From Arthrobacter beigongshangensis (GTDB lineage Bacteria > Bacillota > Bacilli > Bacillales_A > Planococcaceae): a stretch of DNA of 64,000 bases. This document shows, in pieces, positions 9,665 through 18,504 of this stretch. Below the pieces are notes generated by a model, which did not search any database, was not told where the DNA came from, and saw nothing but the letters and a program-made list of their open reading frames with translations. Numbering within the stretch: position 1 is the stretch's first letter; each line of letters starts with the position of its first letter. The stretch spans positions 1-64,000 of the forward strand of contig NZ_JADHDX010000002.1 of NCBI RefSeq assembly GCF_016820585.1, read 5' to 3'. The position numbers and the translations under genes are program-made.

Positions 9665-11281
9665 ATGTCATCGAATCTTTTAAAAGGCACTGCCATACTA
9701 ACAATTGGGTTATTTCTTTCCAAGGCGCTTGGGTTGTTATATGTCATTCCGTTTTATGCAATCGTTGGTGAGGAAAGTGTTGGGCTCTATCAGTATGCAT
9801 ACATACCGTATAATATAGCGCTCTCTATTGCGATTGCAGGGGCACCACTCGCTTTTTCAAAATACGTTGCAAAATATAATGCACTTGGTGATTATGCGAC
9901 GGGTCGCAAATTAATGAAATCTGGAATGACTGTTATGGCTATCACAGGAGTCGTATCATTCGTGGTACTGTACTCTTTAGCGGAACCAATTGCTCATCTC
10001 GTACGGAAAAGTGATGAACAAGTATTCACGATTAACGAAATTACTTCTGTCATTCGTTGGGTAAGTTTTGCATTACTTGTTGTACCGATGATGAGTCTCG
10101 TACGTGGTTTTTTGCAAGGCTATCAGAAGATGGAACCAACTGCGGTATCACAGTTAGTGGAGCAAATTGTACGGATTATTTTCGTGCTGGCTGGGGCGTT
10201 TATTGTTGTTCGTTTTATGGATGGAGCGCCGACAATAGCGGTTAACTTTGCAGTGTTTGCCGCGTTTATTGGGGCGATTGCAGGGTTTGCTGTTCTATAC
10301 AAGTATTGGAGAGGCTTTAAACCAGAATTTGACCATCTTTTGGCGAATAGTCCGCCAGCGGATAATGTGTCATTTAGGCAAATGTATAAGGAATTATTCG
10401 TATACATCTTTCCATTTATTCTCGTTGGGGTCATTAATCCGCTCTATCAATTTGTTGATATGATTACTTTCAACGATGCGATGAGTTCTATCGGCTTAGG
10501 AAGTGTGACGGATACTTATTTTTCGATGTTGAATTTTTTAACGCATAAAATCGTAATGATTCCCGTGATGATTGCCACAGGGTTTTCAATGGCATTGATT
10601 CCGGTCATTACAGGTTATTATGCTAAAAATGACCAAAACGGTATTACTCGTTCTCTCGACCAGACATACCAAATTATGTTGTTTCTAACGATTCCGATAG
10701 TTATTGGTCTGATGGTCCTGTCTGATGAGTTTTATCAGCTACTTTATAAAGCAAGTGAAGTCGGAGCAGATGTTTTGGCGAGTTATGCACCTGTCGCAAT
10801 ATTGTTTGGTTTGTACACAGTTACGGCTGCGATTTTACAAGGTATCGAACGTCATAAGTGGATTGTTTTCACATCATTGCTTGGCCTACTATTCAAGTTG
10901 GCGCTTAATATTCCGCTCATCAAATTATTTGAAACAAATGGAGCGATTCTGGCAACTACAATCGGCTATACTATTGCAGTAGGTATCAATATTTTGATTA
11001 TTAAAAATACATTAAACTATAGGTCTAAGATGGTTATTCGTAGATTAATTCTTATTTGCTTGTTAAATGTGGTGATGTTTATTGCCGTAATTGCGACATT
11101 AAAAGGATTGACAGCAATCAGTCCGGCAGGTGGGAAAATGCATGCGTTTCTGTACATTTTGATTTGTGCCATCGTCGGTGGAGCTATTTACGGCTATTTG
11201 TCATTCAAAGTAGGCTTGGCACAGAAATTATTCGGCGATCGATTGACGCGATTGACCAACAAGCTTGGGTTAAGGAGATAA
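9665..11281 (+). CDS. murJ: lipid II flippase MurJ/YtgP (MOP superfamily)
   Basis: This polytopic membrane protein of about 538 residues has around 14 hydrophobic segments. YtgP in B. subtilis (also called MurJ) moves lipid II across the membrane for peptidoglycan synthesis. The N-terminus (LLKGTAILTIGLFLSKALG) and GLYQYAYIPYNI are typical of the polysaccharide biosynthesis/MurJ-like group. ATG 9665 is preferred because GGAAGG lies just upstream and the homologues begin M-S-S-x-L-L; an in-frame GTG at 9608 adds 19 residues that do not look conserved. It is followed within 5 bp by the pseudouridine synthase gene, so the two form an operon. Confidence 0.88.
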   Translation: MSSNLLKGTAILTIGLFLSKALGLLYVIPFYAIVGEESVGLYQYAYIPYNIALSIAIAGAPLAFSKYVAKYNALGDYATGRKLMKSGMTVMAITGVVSFVVLYSLAEPIAHLVRKSDEQVFTINEITSVIRWVSFALLVVPMMSLVRGFLQGYQKMEPTAVSQLVEQIVRIIFVLAGAFIVVRFMDGAPTIAVNFAVFAAFIGAIAGFAVLYKYWRGFKPEFDHLLANSPPADNVSFRQMYKELFVYIFPFILVGVINPLYQFVDMITFNDAMSSIGLGSVTDTYFSMLNFLTHKIVMIPVMIATGFSMALIPVITGYYAKNDQNGITRSLDQTYQIMLFLTIPIVIGLMVLSDEFYQLLYKASEVGADVLASYAPVAILFGLYTVTAAILQGIERHKWIVFTSLLGLLFKLALNIPLIKLFETNGAILATTIGYTIAVGINILIIKNTLNYRSKMVIRRLILICLLNVVMFIAVIATLKGLTAISPAGGKMHAFLYILICAIVGGAIYGYLSFKVGLAQKLFGDRLTRLTNKLGLRR

Positions 11282-11285
11282 ATGC

Positions 11286-12005
11286 ATGAGATTAGATAAA
11301 TTATTATCCAATATGGGCTTCGGCTCACGCAAAGAAGTAAAGCAGTTATTGAAAAAAGGTGCGGTTCGCGTCAATGCAGAAGCAGTAAAAGATGCTGCAT
11401 TGCATATTAATGTAGAAAAGGACGAAGTGACAATACTAGGTGAACGTGTTGTCTATAAAGAATTCATCTATTTGATGATGCATAAGCCGCAAGGCGTGCT
11501 GTCTGCGACAGAGGATAATCGTGATCGTACGGTTATCGATTTGCTAGATGCAGACAGTCAACATTTTGAACCATTTCCTGTCGGCAGGTTGGATAAAGAT
11601 ACGGAAGGTTTTCTTTTGCTGACGAACGATGGCAAGCTTGCGCATAATTTATTGTCCCCGAAAAAAGGCGTGCCGAAAACGTATTACGCACATGTTGAAG
11701 GCGTTGTGACGGAAGAGGATGTGGAGCGATTCGCAGAAGGCGTAATACTGGATGATGCTTATTTAACGAAACCGGGAAAACTCCGGATTTTAAAATCAGC
11801 AGACGTATCGGAAATTGAATTGACGATTACGGAAGGCAAGTTTCATCAGGTGAAGCGGATGTTTGCGGCGGTCGATAAAAAAGTTGTCTATTTAAAACGA
11901 TTATCGATGGGACCACTTTCTTTGGATGACAAGTTGCCACTTGGTTCTTATCGGGAATTGACGGAAGAGGAATTAGATTTACTACTGCAATTATCCGAGA
12001 ACTAA
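11286..12005 (+). CDS. ytzG: 16S rRNA pseudouridine synthase, RsuA family
   Basis: This 239-residue protein has an N-terminal S4 RNA-binding domain (MRLDKLLSNMGFGSRKEVK) and a pseudouridine synthase domain. The catalytic Asp lies in GRLDKDTEGFLLLTNDG near residues 98-114. RsuA-type enzymes make pseudouridine 516 in 16S rRNA; a different position is possible because RluB/E/F relatives look alike. The start ATG follows AAGGAG, and the preceding murJ gene ends 4 bp upstream. A strong terminator follows. Confidence 0.88.
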   Translation: MRLDKLLSNMGFGSRKEVKQLLKKGAVRVNAEAVKDAALHINVEKDEVTILGERVVYKEFIYLMMHKPQGVLSATEDNRDRTVIDLLDADSQHFEPFPVGRLDKDTEGFLLLTNDGKLAHNLLSPKKGVPKTYYAHVEGVVTEEDVERFAEGVILDDAYLTKPGKLRILKSADVSEIELTITEGKFHQVKRMFAAVDKKVVYLKRLSMGPLSLDDKLPLGSYRELTEEELDLLLQLSEN

Positions 12006-12008
12006 CAA

Positions 12009-12045
12009 AAGAGGTGAACCAGATAAATCGGTTCACCCCTTTTTT
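12009..12045 (+). terminator. terminator of murJ-ytzG
   Basis: GAGGTGAACC pairs with GGTTCACCCC around a 9-nt loop, followed by TTTTTT. Confidence 0.9.
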
Positions 12046-12056
12046 GTGTGCGCAGG

Positions 12057-12278
12057 TCAAGAAGATAATTTCACTTTTTTTGCTGTCGTCGTCCATTTAC
12101 CGCGAATTGGACTCATAATGAGCCCATTGTATTCAAGGACGTTTAAATCCCGTTGGACAGTACGGTGAGTGATACCAAATTCTTCGACCAAATTCTCTGT
12201 TGTGACAGTACCGTTATCATGGATATACATATAGACATCCTTAATGCGGGTAAGCATACGATCAGTAGCAGGTTTCAA
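12057..12278 (-). CDS. ytzE: small DeoR-type HTH regulator, YtzE-like
   Basis: This small DNA-binding protein is a stand-alone DeoR-type winged helix-turn-helix: GTVTTENLVEEFGITHRTVQRDLNVLEYNGL. No effector domain follows. The likely start is TTG 12278, giving 73 residues, the size of B. subtilis YtzE; AAGGGGTG lies about 9 nt upstream of that TTG. The frame stays open upstream to a GTG at 12377, which would add a Cys/His-containing 33-residue extension (HKSHVHCHLENEDEG), but that start has poor spacing to its ribosome binding site. Target genes are unknown. It is transcribed convergently with ytzG. Confidence 0.8.
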   Translation of the reverse strand: MKPATDRMLTRIKDVYMYIHDNGTVTTENLVEEFGITHRTVQRDLNVLEYNGLIMSPIRGKWTTTAKKVKLSS

Positions 12279-12599
12279 GTGTGGAATCACCCCTTCATCT
12301 TCATTTTCCAAATGACAATGGACATGAGACTTATGAATGTTGCCTAAAGCACGTTGATAATATCCCTGACACTGCACATCCTTTCTAGTTCAAAGCAATC
12401 TTTCAGAATCAAACTATCATTTATGTAGAAATGATTTCTCTACTGAATGAAGTTAATCTTCTGATAATATTAGTATAACGTATTTTCACATAATTTGCAT
12501 GTAATTTTATTGTAAATAGTAAGATTATGTGGATTGCACTTTATTTTCTTAGCCTAACATGTGAGAATAGGATTAACGGAAAACGAGAGGGGAATAATG
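12279..12599. other. A+T-rich intergenic region between ytzE and dat
   Basis: The gap must hold divergent promoters for ytzE and the dat operon. Several weak -35/-10 pairs can be drawn (for example TTGCAC and TAACAT near 12535-12561, 15 bp apart), but none is convincing. No hairpin, repeat or riboswitch was recognised. Confidence 0.4.
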
Positions 12600-13454
12600 A
12601 TGACTTTGTATTTTATGGATGGTAAATTTACAGAACGTGCGGAATTGAAACTATCAATTGATGACCGAGGCTACTATTTCGGTGATGGGATTTATGAAGT
12701 CATTAAAGTGTACGGCGGCGAGTTATATACGGCAGAAGAACATATTAGTCGATTATTTCAAAGTGCAGCTAAAGTAAAGATGACGATTCCCTATTCGGAG
12801 AGACAAATGCTAGAAATCGCTCGTGAGTTAACGCAACGCAATACGATTTCTGTTGGGCATGTATATATTCAAGTGACACGTGGGGCAGCGCCTCGTACGC
12901 ATCAGTTCCCTGCGTCAACAGTCGCACCAGTCGTATCGGCATATGCGATTCAGAATCCAAGACCGACAGTTAATATCGACAATGGTGTTCCAGTGAAATC
13001 GGTGGAAGATATTCGCTGGCTGCGCTGCGACATTAAAAGTCTTAACTTACTTGGAAATGTTTTGGCGAAGCAAGAGGCTTATGAGGCAGACTGTATAGAG
13101 GCACTTCTTCACCGTGACGGTATTGTGACAGAGGGATCTTCTTCCAATCTGTTTGGCGTCAAGGGTGGAACGATTTATACGCATCCAGCGAATAATTTAA
13201 TTTTAAACGGCATTACACGTCAGGTTGTGCTAGGACTTTGTCAGGAGCTTGCGATTCCATCGAGAGAAACTGCATTTACATTTGAAGAGGCATTTGAAAT
13301 GGATGAGCTTTTCTTGACGTCTACAACATCTGAAATAATGCCGATTACGTCGATTGATGGACGGTCAATTGGTGCAGGTGCCCCAGGAATAATGACGAGA
13401 AAGTTACAAAAAGCGTTTGCTCTGCAGATTCCTTCTATCATTGCAGGTGAGTAA
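12600..13454 (+). CDS. dat: D-alanine aminotransferase
   Basis: This fold-type IV PLP aminotransferase has about 284 residues. It interconverts D-alanine and 2-oxoglutarate with pyruvate and D-glutamate, supplying D-amino acids for the cell wall. DDRGYYFGDGIYEV near residues 20-33 and RCDIKSLNLLGNVLAK near 140-155 (with the PLP-binding Lys) are diagnostic, as is EGSSSNLF near 178. Two adjacent ATG codons (12597, 12600) follow GAGAGGGG; spacing favours 12600. It heads a run with the NERD-like gene, trmB and ytnP, with gaps of 25-33 bp. Confidence 0.92.
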   Translation: MTLYFMDGKFTERAELKLSIDDRGYYFGDGIYEVIKVYGGELYTAEEHISRLFQSAAKVKMTIPYSERQMLEIARELTQRNTISVGHVYIQVTRGAAPRTHQFPASTVAPVVSAYAIQNPRPTVNIDNGVPVKSVEDIRWLRCDIKSLNLLGNVLAKQEAYEADCIEALLHRDGIVTEGSSSNLFGVKGGTIYTHPANNLILNGITRQVVLGLCQELAIPSRETAFTFEEAFEMDELFLTSTTSEIMPITSIDGRSIGAGAPGIMTRKLQKAFALQIPSIIAGE

Positions 13455-13487
13455 TGTAAAAGCAAAGTGAAATCGGAGTGATTGAAA

Positions 13488-14477
13488 ATGGCGCAGCTTG
13501 TCAAACTGCTCGACTATATATCCAGATATGAAAAAGATTTGTCTCGCTATCCGACGCAGTATATCCGTTTGAAAAAATACCAATGGGATCGGATGAAAAC
13601 CCAATGGGAAAATGGCGCAGATTTAGCGGAGTGGCAACAAGAAGAAGTAGGAGAGATGGAGGAAGTTCAAGAGAGAGAAAAATGGTTTTCTCCGCTGTTC
13701 CGACTTTTTGGGCAAAGGAAAACAGAGCTAGCAGATGAAGAAGCTCAAGCTCTCGGCACAATGGATGAAGAGAAAAGTGAAGAAGATAATTTTGACTTTA
13801 GCCCTAATATTGTCTACAATCCAACCAATCTTGATCAATTGAGACGGCTATATTTGGACCAGCTCTTTCATTTTCAAATCAAATGGGCAAGCTCGACGCT
13901 AATGGATAAGTCGAGGGTGAGTCCGCATTATATGCGCGATACTTTGTTACGGAGCTTTGCACAACAGTTACCGGATAGTTACCTCTTATTTTACTATCCG
14001 ATTTTAAAGCTGCAGAAAGCGCCTGTTGAGCTTGATATTATTATGGTGACACCAGTTGAATGCATGTGTATTACAGTATTGGAAGCAGAGGATGTTTCCG
14101 CATTTATAGGCAGTGGAGATCGATTCTGGGTGAAGAAGTCAGGAGAGAACGAAACGAAATTACTAAATCCGCTCATTGCGCTAAATAGGATGGAGAAAAT
14201 AGTAGCGAGTATTTTTAATGGACAAGAGATTGATTTTCCGATTAAAAAATATTTGATCTCACGTAATGGGTACGTCGATTACCCAGGTGCACCGTATGAT
14301 GTAACGATTGTTGATAGACGATCTTACGAAAGTTGGTTTACAGCGTTGAAAAAATTACCTGTACCGTTGAAATTAACTCAATTCAAAGCAGCTCAAGCAA
14401 TTTTGGATGTTGGTCAAACGACGTCAATCAGTCGATTGTTTGGAGAAGAAGATCAACAATTGGAAGAGGACGAATAA
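13488..14477 (+). CDS. NERD-like (nuclease-related) domain protein of unknown function
   Basis: This protein has about 329 residues. The first 100 residues are charged and Trp/Glu-rich (YQWDRMKTQWENGADLAEWQ), with low-complexity acidic stretches. The middle part, HYMRDTLLRSFAQQLPDSYL then VELDIIMVTPVECMCITVLEAED, has the E-x-D-hhhhT...hhhE outline of NERD/restriction-endonuclease-like folds, but the usual E-V-K end of the motif is replaced by L-E-A. Nuclease activity is therefore doubtful. Start ATG 13488 has GGAGTG 7 nt upstream. It sits between dat and trmB; B. subtilis lacks an obvious counterpart there. The domain call is inference from motif shape. Confidence 0.55.
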   Translation: MAQLVKLLDYISRYEKDLSRYPTQYIRLKKYQWDRMKTQWENGADLAEWQQEEVGEMEEVQEREKWFSPLFRLFGQRKTELADEEAQALGTMDEEKSEEDNFDFSPNIVYNPTNLDQLRRLYLDQLFHFQIKWASSTLMDKSRVSPHYMRDTLLRSFAQQLPDSYLLFYYPILKLQKAPVELDIIMVTPVECMCITVLEAEDVSAFIGSGDRFWVKKSGENETKLLNPLIALNRMEKIVASIFNGQEIDFPIKKYLISRNGYVDYPGAPYDVTIVDRRSYESWFTALKKLPVPLKLTQFKAAQAILDVGQTTSISRLFGEEDQQLEEDE

Positions 14478-14502
14478 TAATGAATAGAAATGAGTGTGTG
14501 TA

Positions 14503-15147
14503 ATGCGGCTTCGCAATAAACCATGGGCAAGGGATTTCATGGCTGAACATCCGGATGTCTTACTAGCAGAACCTAAAAAAATGAGTAATGGCTGGCATGA
14601 TCTTTTTGGAAATAACCATCCGATTCATATTGAAGTTGGAACAGGGATGGGGCAGTTCATCATCGGTATGGCCATTGCCAACCCAGATATTAACTATATT
14701 GGTATTGAACATTTCGATAATGTGATTGTTTCGGCACTTGAAAAAGTAATTGAAGCGGACAAGCCTTCAAATTTACGATTATTCCGTGCGAACGGTGTAG
14801 AACTCACGGAGATTTTTAGTAAAGGTGAAATCGATCGTGTGTACTTGAATTTTTCGGATCCTTGGCCGAAAACAAGGCATGCTAAACGAAGACTGACACA
14901 TGAAACATTTTTGAAGCTATATGAATCGGTGCTTATTCCGGAAGGAGAAATCCATTTTAAAACGGATAATCGCAGCTTGTTTGAGTATTCACTCGTGTCA
15001 ATGTCTGACTATGGTATGAAGCTACGCTTTGTATCGCTTGATTTACATGCAGAGATGCCTGAAGATAATATTATGACGGAATATGAAGAGAAGTTTTCAG
15101 CAAAAGGTCAGCCGATTTATCGACTAGAGTCGCAGTTTATACATTGA
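14503..15147 (+). CDS. trmB: tRNA (guanine-N7)-methyltransferase
   Basis: This SAM enzyme of about 214 residues makes m7G46 in the variable loop of t[18 protein letters not shown] (near residues 44-58) is motif [17 protein letters not shown] (near 116-131) is the TrmB signature, and [10 protein letters not shown] follows. ATG 14503 begins [12 protein letters not shown], matching the start of B. subtilis TrmB (MRMRHKPWADDF). An in-frame GTG at 14494 is less likely. The ribosome binding site is weak, so coupling to the upstream gene is possible. Confidence 0.95.
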   Translation: MRLRNKPWARDFMAEHPDVLLAEPKKMSNGWHDLFGNNHPIHIEVGTGMGQFIIGMAIANPDINYIGIEHFDNVIVSALEKVIEADKPSNLRLFRANGVELTEIFSKGEIDRVYLNFSDPWPKTRHAKRRLTHETFLKLYESVLIPEGEIHFKTDNRSLFEYSLVSMSDYGMKLRFVSLDLHAEMPEDNIMTEYEEKFSAKGQPIYRLESQFIH

Positions 15148-15171
15148 TCATAAGGAATGGGAGATTTTTCA

Positions 15172-16017
15172 ATGGATGCATATACATTTCACGATATGGA
15201 GTTGACGTGGTTGGATGGGGGAGTCAACTATTTGGATGGCGGAACGATGTTCGGTGTTGTTCCAAAGGCACTGTGGTCGAGACGCTATGAGGTGGATGAC
15301 AATAATTTAATCGAATTACGAACAGATCCAATTCTAGTCCGTTATGCGGGGAAAACTATTTTAATTGACGCAGGCATCGGCAAAGGTAAACTTGACGAAA
15401 AAATGAAGCGCAATTTAGGGGTAAGGTCCGAAACGAGGGTCGAGGAGAGCCTTGGGGAGCTTGATTTGACGCCAGAATCGATTGATATTATTCTCATGAC
15501 ACATTTACATAATGACCATGCGGCAGGTTTGACGGAATGGCAAGGGGGAGAGTTGGTTTCAGTTTTCCCGAATGCGGATATTTATGTTTCCCAAATTGAA
15601 TGGGATGAGATGCGCAATCCAAATATCCGATCAAGAAATACGTATTGGAAAGAAAATTGGGAGCCGATTCAACAGCAGGTGAAAACCTTTGAGGGAAGTA
15701 TTGAGATTCTTCCTGGTGTTGAAATGATTCATACGGGCGGGCATAGTGATGGGCATAGTGTTATTAAACTGACGCAAAATGGCGAAACAATTCTCCATAT
15801 GGGTGATATTATGCCGACGCATGCACATAGCAATCCATTGTGGGTGCTTGCTTATGATGATTATCCGATGACATCGATCTTCGCAAAAGAGAAGCTGATG
15901 AAAGAAGCAATCCCGGCCGGCTATAAATTCATTTTTTATCATGATGCCGTCTATAGGCTTGTGAAGTGGGATGATAGTGGGAAAGAAATTATAGAATCTG
16001 TGAAAAGAACATCATAA
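15172..16017 (+). CDS. ytnP: YtnP-like metallo-beta-lactamase-fold lactonase
   Basis: This metallo-beta-lactamase-fold hydrolase of about 281 residues resembles B. subtilis YtnP, a quorum-quenching lactonase. The zinc motif is [11 protein letters not shown] (H-x-H-x-D-H), with a further metal His in [10 protein letters not shown] and an Asp in [11 protein letters not shown]. The N-terminal [17 protein letters not shown] is almost diagnostic of YtnP. Start ATG 15172 has GGGAG 8 nt upstream; an ATG at 15157 lies too close to its site. It ends a four-gene run. Activity on acyl-homoserine lactones is inferred from the family. Confidence 0.87.
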   Translation: MDAYTFHDMELTWLDGGVNYLDGGTMFGVVPKALWSRRYEVDDNNLIELRTDPILVRYAGKTILIDAGIGKGKLDEKMKRNLGVRSETRVEESLGELDLTPESIDIILMTHLHNDHAAGLTEWQGGELVSVFPNADIYVSQIEWDEMRNPNIRSRNTYWKENWEPIQQQVKTFEGSIEILPGVEMIHTGGHSDGHSVIKLTQNGETILHMGDIMPTHAHSNPLWVLAYDDYPMTSIFAKEKLMKEAIPAGYKFIFYHDAVYRLVKWDDSGKEIIESVKRTS

Positions 16018-16063
16018 AAAACCGTCACTTTACCAGGGGAATTTGGTGAGGTGACGGTTTTTT
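16016..16063. terminator. bidirectional terminator after ytnP
   Basis: AACCGTCAC...GTGACGGTT, with an inner TTTACCA / TTGGTGA pairing, is flanked by A5 on the left and T6 on the right, so it can also act on minus-strand transcripts from ytzB. Confidence 0.88.
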
Positions 16064-16068
16064 CATTC

Positions 16069-16130
16069 AACAAATGTGATTGTATTGAAAGAGAAGTGTT
16101 AGCTACAGAGTAAAGTCTCCAGCGGATTTC
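16069..16130 (+). repeat. degenerate copy of the CAAATG...GAAAG / CAGCGGAT dispersed element
   Basis: ACAAATGTGATTGTATTGAA (16070-16089) followed by GAGAAGTGTTAGCTACAGAG and CTCCAGCGGATTTCACA (16108-16124 region) resembles parts of the elements at 33397-33470 and 20588-20610. It abuts the ytzB stop codon. Confidence 0.5.
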
Positions 16131-16443
16131 ACATTTTAGTCAGTTCAACGACGGAACCTGTTTTGGCATCAGCAGCAAATTCAAATTGCTCTAGTTCACC
16201 GTCTTTAATACGTGAAATTCCACCACGGTAGACATCCATTGTGATGACATTGTTTGTGTATGGTTCTGTTTTCATGATGATCCATGAACCATCTATCGGA
16301 CCTTCATTTTTAAATGCGCTTTTTACAGTATTTAAGACGGAATCTGCTGCAACATTACGGTTTGTGCGGTCAATGGCTTCATTGACAACGATTCCCGCTG
16401 CAACACCTGTCAATACGCCTGCTAGAAAATCTTTCACTTTCAT
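16129..16443 (-). CDS. ytzB: YtzB-like small membrane-anchored PepSY-type protein
   Basis: This 104-residue protein has a hydrophobic, glycine-rich N-terminus (FLAGVLTGVAAGIVVNEAI, residues 6-24) that looks like a single membrane anchor or uncleaved signal. The rest is a soluble domain with DGSWIIMKTEPYTNNVITMDVYRGGI, resembling PepSY-like B. subtilis YtzB. Such domains are thought to modulate peptidases, and the next gene, ytoP, is an aminopeptidase, but a functional link is only suggestive. The ATG is preceded by AGGAGGC. It is a single gene, convergent with ytnP and divergent from ytoP. Confidence 0.75.
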   Translation of the reverse strand: MKVKDFLAGVLTGVAAGIVVNEAIDRTNRNVAADSVLNTVKSAFKNEGPIDGSWIIMKTEPYTNNVITMDVYRGGISRIKDGELEQFEFAADAKTGSVVELTKM

Positions 16444-16565
16444 AATTCAAGTAGCCTCCTATTACATCAGTCTTTCACCCAGTGTACCACAATTTTATAT
16501 CGCATTGCAGTGAGAGGGCTGAATGATAGATAATTCGGTTACCTAAATAAAATGATGGAAAATAT

Positions 16566-16593
16566 TTGACTAATCGTCTACACTATTTATAGT
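16566..16593 (+). promoter_or_regulatory. sigma-A promoter of ytoP
   Basis: TTGACT (16566-16571) and TATAGT (16588-16593) are 16 bp apart, about 28 bp before the ytoP start codon. Confidence 0.65.
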
Positions 16594-16621
16594 ACATACA
16601 TAATCGGGGAGGCAATTTGCA

Positions 16622-17695
16622 ATGCAGAAAGAGACAATTGAAATGTTTAAAACGTTAACTGAACTTCCGGGTGCACCAGGGAATGAGCATGCGGTTAGAA
16701 AGTATATGCGCAGCGAGCTTGGGAAGTATTCTGATGAATTAATCCAAGATAATCTTGGTGGTATTTTTGGTGTTAGAAAAGGGCCAAAGGATGGTCCGCG
16801 CATTATGGTTGCGGGTCATATGGATGAAGTTGGTTTTATGGTAAGTGCTATCACAGATAATGGGATGATTCGTTTTCAACCGCTGGGTGGCTGGTGGAGC
16901 CAAGTATTGTTGGCGCAACGAGTGGAAATTATAACAGACAATGGGCCGGTCGTAGGTGTGATTGGTTCCATCCCACCGCATTTATTAAGTGATGCAGTGC
17001 GCAACAAGCCAATGGATATAAAAAATATGCTTATTGATATCGGTGCAGATGATAAAGAAGATGCAGAGAAAATAGGTATTCGACCTGGACAGCAAATTAT
17101 TCCGGTTTCACCGTTTACGCCAATGGCTAATGGTAAAAAGATCCTTGCGAAAGCATGGGATAACCGTTATGGCTGTGGACTCGCCATTGAACTATTAAAA
17201 GAATTACACGGTGAAAAACTGCCGAATAACTTGTATTCAGGTGCCAATGTTATGGAGGAGGTTGGACTTCGGGGCGCACAGGCGGCAGCAACGATGATTA
17301 ACCCAGATCTATTCTTTGCCTTGGATGCAAGTCCAGCCAATGATGCTTCTGGCGATAAAAACGAGTTTGGACAGCTTGGTAAGGGGACGTTATTACGTAT
17401 ATTTGATGGTTCGATGGTTACGCATCGTGGAATGCGAGAGTTCATCCTCGATATGGCAGAAACGCATAGTATTCCGTATCAGTACTTTATCTCTCCGGGT
17501 GGGACGGATGCAGGGCGTGTCCATATGTCAAATGAAGGGGTTCCGAGTGCTGTAATAGGCATTTGCTCACGTTACATCCATACATCGGGCTCCATCATTC
17601 ATACAGATGATTATGCAGCTGCAAAAGAACTGCTTGTGAAGCTTGTCAAAGCATGCGATAAGACAACACTAACGACGATTAAGCAAAACGTTTAA
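16622..17695 (+). CDS. ytoP: M42 family glutamyl/metallo-aminopeptidase, YtoP
   Basis: This 357-residue M42 peptidase is a dodecameric, two-metal cytoplasmic aminopeptidase in known relatives. Metal-binding and catalytic signatures visible are [11 protein letters not shown] (near 62-72), [11 protein letters not shown] (near 176-186, bridging Asp), [14 protein letters not shown] (near 208-221, catalytic Glu pair), [10 protein letters not shown] (near 235) and the C-terminal [13 protein letters not shown]. It starts at ATG 16622 with GGGGAGG upstream and its own promoter. A terminator follows. Preference for N-terminal Glu/Asp is by family similarity only. Confidence 0.92.
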   Translation: MQKETIEMFKTLTELPGAPGNEHAVRKYMRSELGKYSDELIQDNLGGIFGVRKGPKDGPRIMVAGHMDEVGFMVSAITDNGMIRFQPLGGWWSQVLLAQRVEIITDNGPVVGVIGSIPPHLLSDAVRNKPMDIKNMLIDIGADDKEDAEKIGIRPGQQIIPVSPFTPMANGKKILAKAWDNRYGCGLAIELLKELHGEKLPNNLYSGANVMEEVGLRGAQAAATMINPDLFFALDASPANDASGDKNEFGQLGKGTLLRIFDGSMVTHRGMREFILDMAETHSIPYQYFISPGGTDAGRVHMSNEGVPSAVIGICSRYIHTSGSIIHTDDYAAAKELLVKLVKACDKTTLTTIKQNV

Positions 17696-17708
17696 ATGTA
17701 AGTCGGTT

Positions 17709-17748
17709 GCTGTCCTTCTCTTACATGAATAGAGAGGGACAGCTTTTT
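17709..17748 (+). terminator. terminator of ytoP
   Basis: GCTGTCC-TCTC pairs with GAGA-GGGACAGC around a short loop, followed by TTTTT. Confidence 0.85.
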
Positions 17749-17759
17749 ATTTGAATGTA

Positions 17760-17786
17760 GCAAATGGATTTGCATTGAAAGCGAAG
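17760..17786 (+). repeat. short copy of the GCAAATG...GAAAGCGAAG dispersed motif
   Basis: GCAAATGGATTTGC (a 14-bp near-palindrome) is followed by ATTGAAAGCGAAG. The same 27-bp layout occurs at 33397-33423, and a diverged form at 16070-16096. Confidence 0.55.
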
Positions 17787-17820
17787 AGAGAATGAATCGG
17801 GGAATTAAGGGGTGTTTAAA

Positions 17821-18339
17821 ATGGAATTTATGATTGGTTCAACAAATAACGCAAAGGTATCTGCAGCTCAGCGTGTAATACTTAGCCATTTTCCTAAGGC
17901 AATTGTATACGAGGCTGATGCTAAATCAGGTGTTTCGGATCAGCCTTTCGGTGATGAAGAAACGAGACTTGGCGCTATCAATCGAGCATTACAGGCAATA
18001 GGAATGAAAGAAAATGTTATTGGGATTGGCTTAGAAGGTGGTGTTCGGATGCTGGAAGGACAAATGTATCTTTGTAATTGGGGTGCGCTAGTGCTACCTG
18101 ATGGGACAAAATTTACGGCAGGTGGTGCACAAATTCCGTTACCGCAGGAGATTGCCGACGAACTCAATACCGGGAAAGAACTTGGCCCAGTTGTCGATGC
18201 TTATTTCAAAGCGAACGGAATTCGTCATAAGGAAGGTGCAATTGGTATGTTCACTGCGCATACAGTGAAACGTGATGCGCTATTTGAGCACGTCCTACAA
18301 CTATTGATTGGTCAATTAAAATATTCCATATCGAATTGA
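17821..18339 (+). CDS. DUF84/YjjX-type inosine/xanthosine triphosphatase
   Basis: This protein of about 172 residues belongs to the DUF84/YjjX NTPase family, which hydrolyses non-canonical ITP and XTP to keep them out of nucleic acids. IGSTNNAKVSAAQ (near 5-17) at the N-terminus, SDQPFGDEETRLGAINRA (near 38-55) and GIGLEGGVRM (near 66-75) are the family signatures. ATG 17821 has AAGGGGTG about 6 nt upstream; an in-frame GTG at 17812 lies inside that site. It starts a run with a lipoprotein gene, ytpQ and ytpR. Confidence 0.82.
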   Translation: MEFMIGSTNNAKVSAAQRVILSHFPKAIVYEADAKSGVSDQPFGDEETRLGAINRALQAIGMKENVIGIGLEGGVRMLEGQMYLCNWGALVLPDGTKFTAGGAQIPLPQEIADELNTGKELGPVVDAYFKANGIRHKEGAIGMFTAHTVKRDALFEHVLQLLIGQLKYSISN

Positions 18340-18504
18340 TTGATTAATTAATCGCCATAGCGTGTCGAATAAATCGCAATGGTTGCAACTATGAGTGGAT
18401 ATCTTTAATATGGGTATGATATTAACTTTATGAAGTAGTTCAAAGACCTGTTGGACTAAGCCACTGGCGTATTTTATATTTAATAAATGATTGGAGGAGC
18501 TAGA

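Noticed and set aside
12279..12377. Cys/His-containing N-terminal extension of YtzE from GTG 12377
   Set aside because: The start has poor spacing to its ribosome binding site. The TTG at 12278 has a good site and gives the usual 73-residue protein. It stays as an alternative only.
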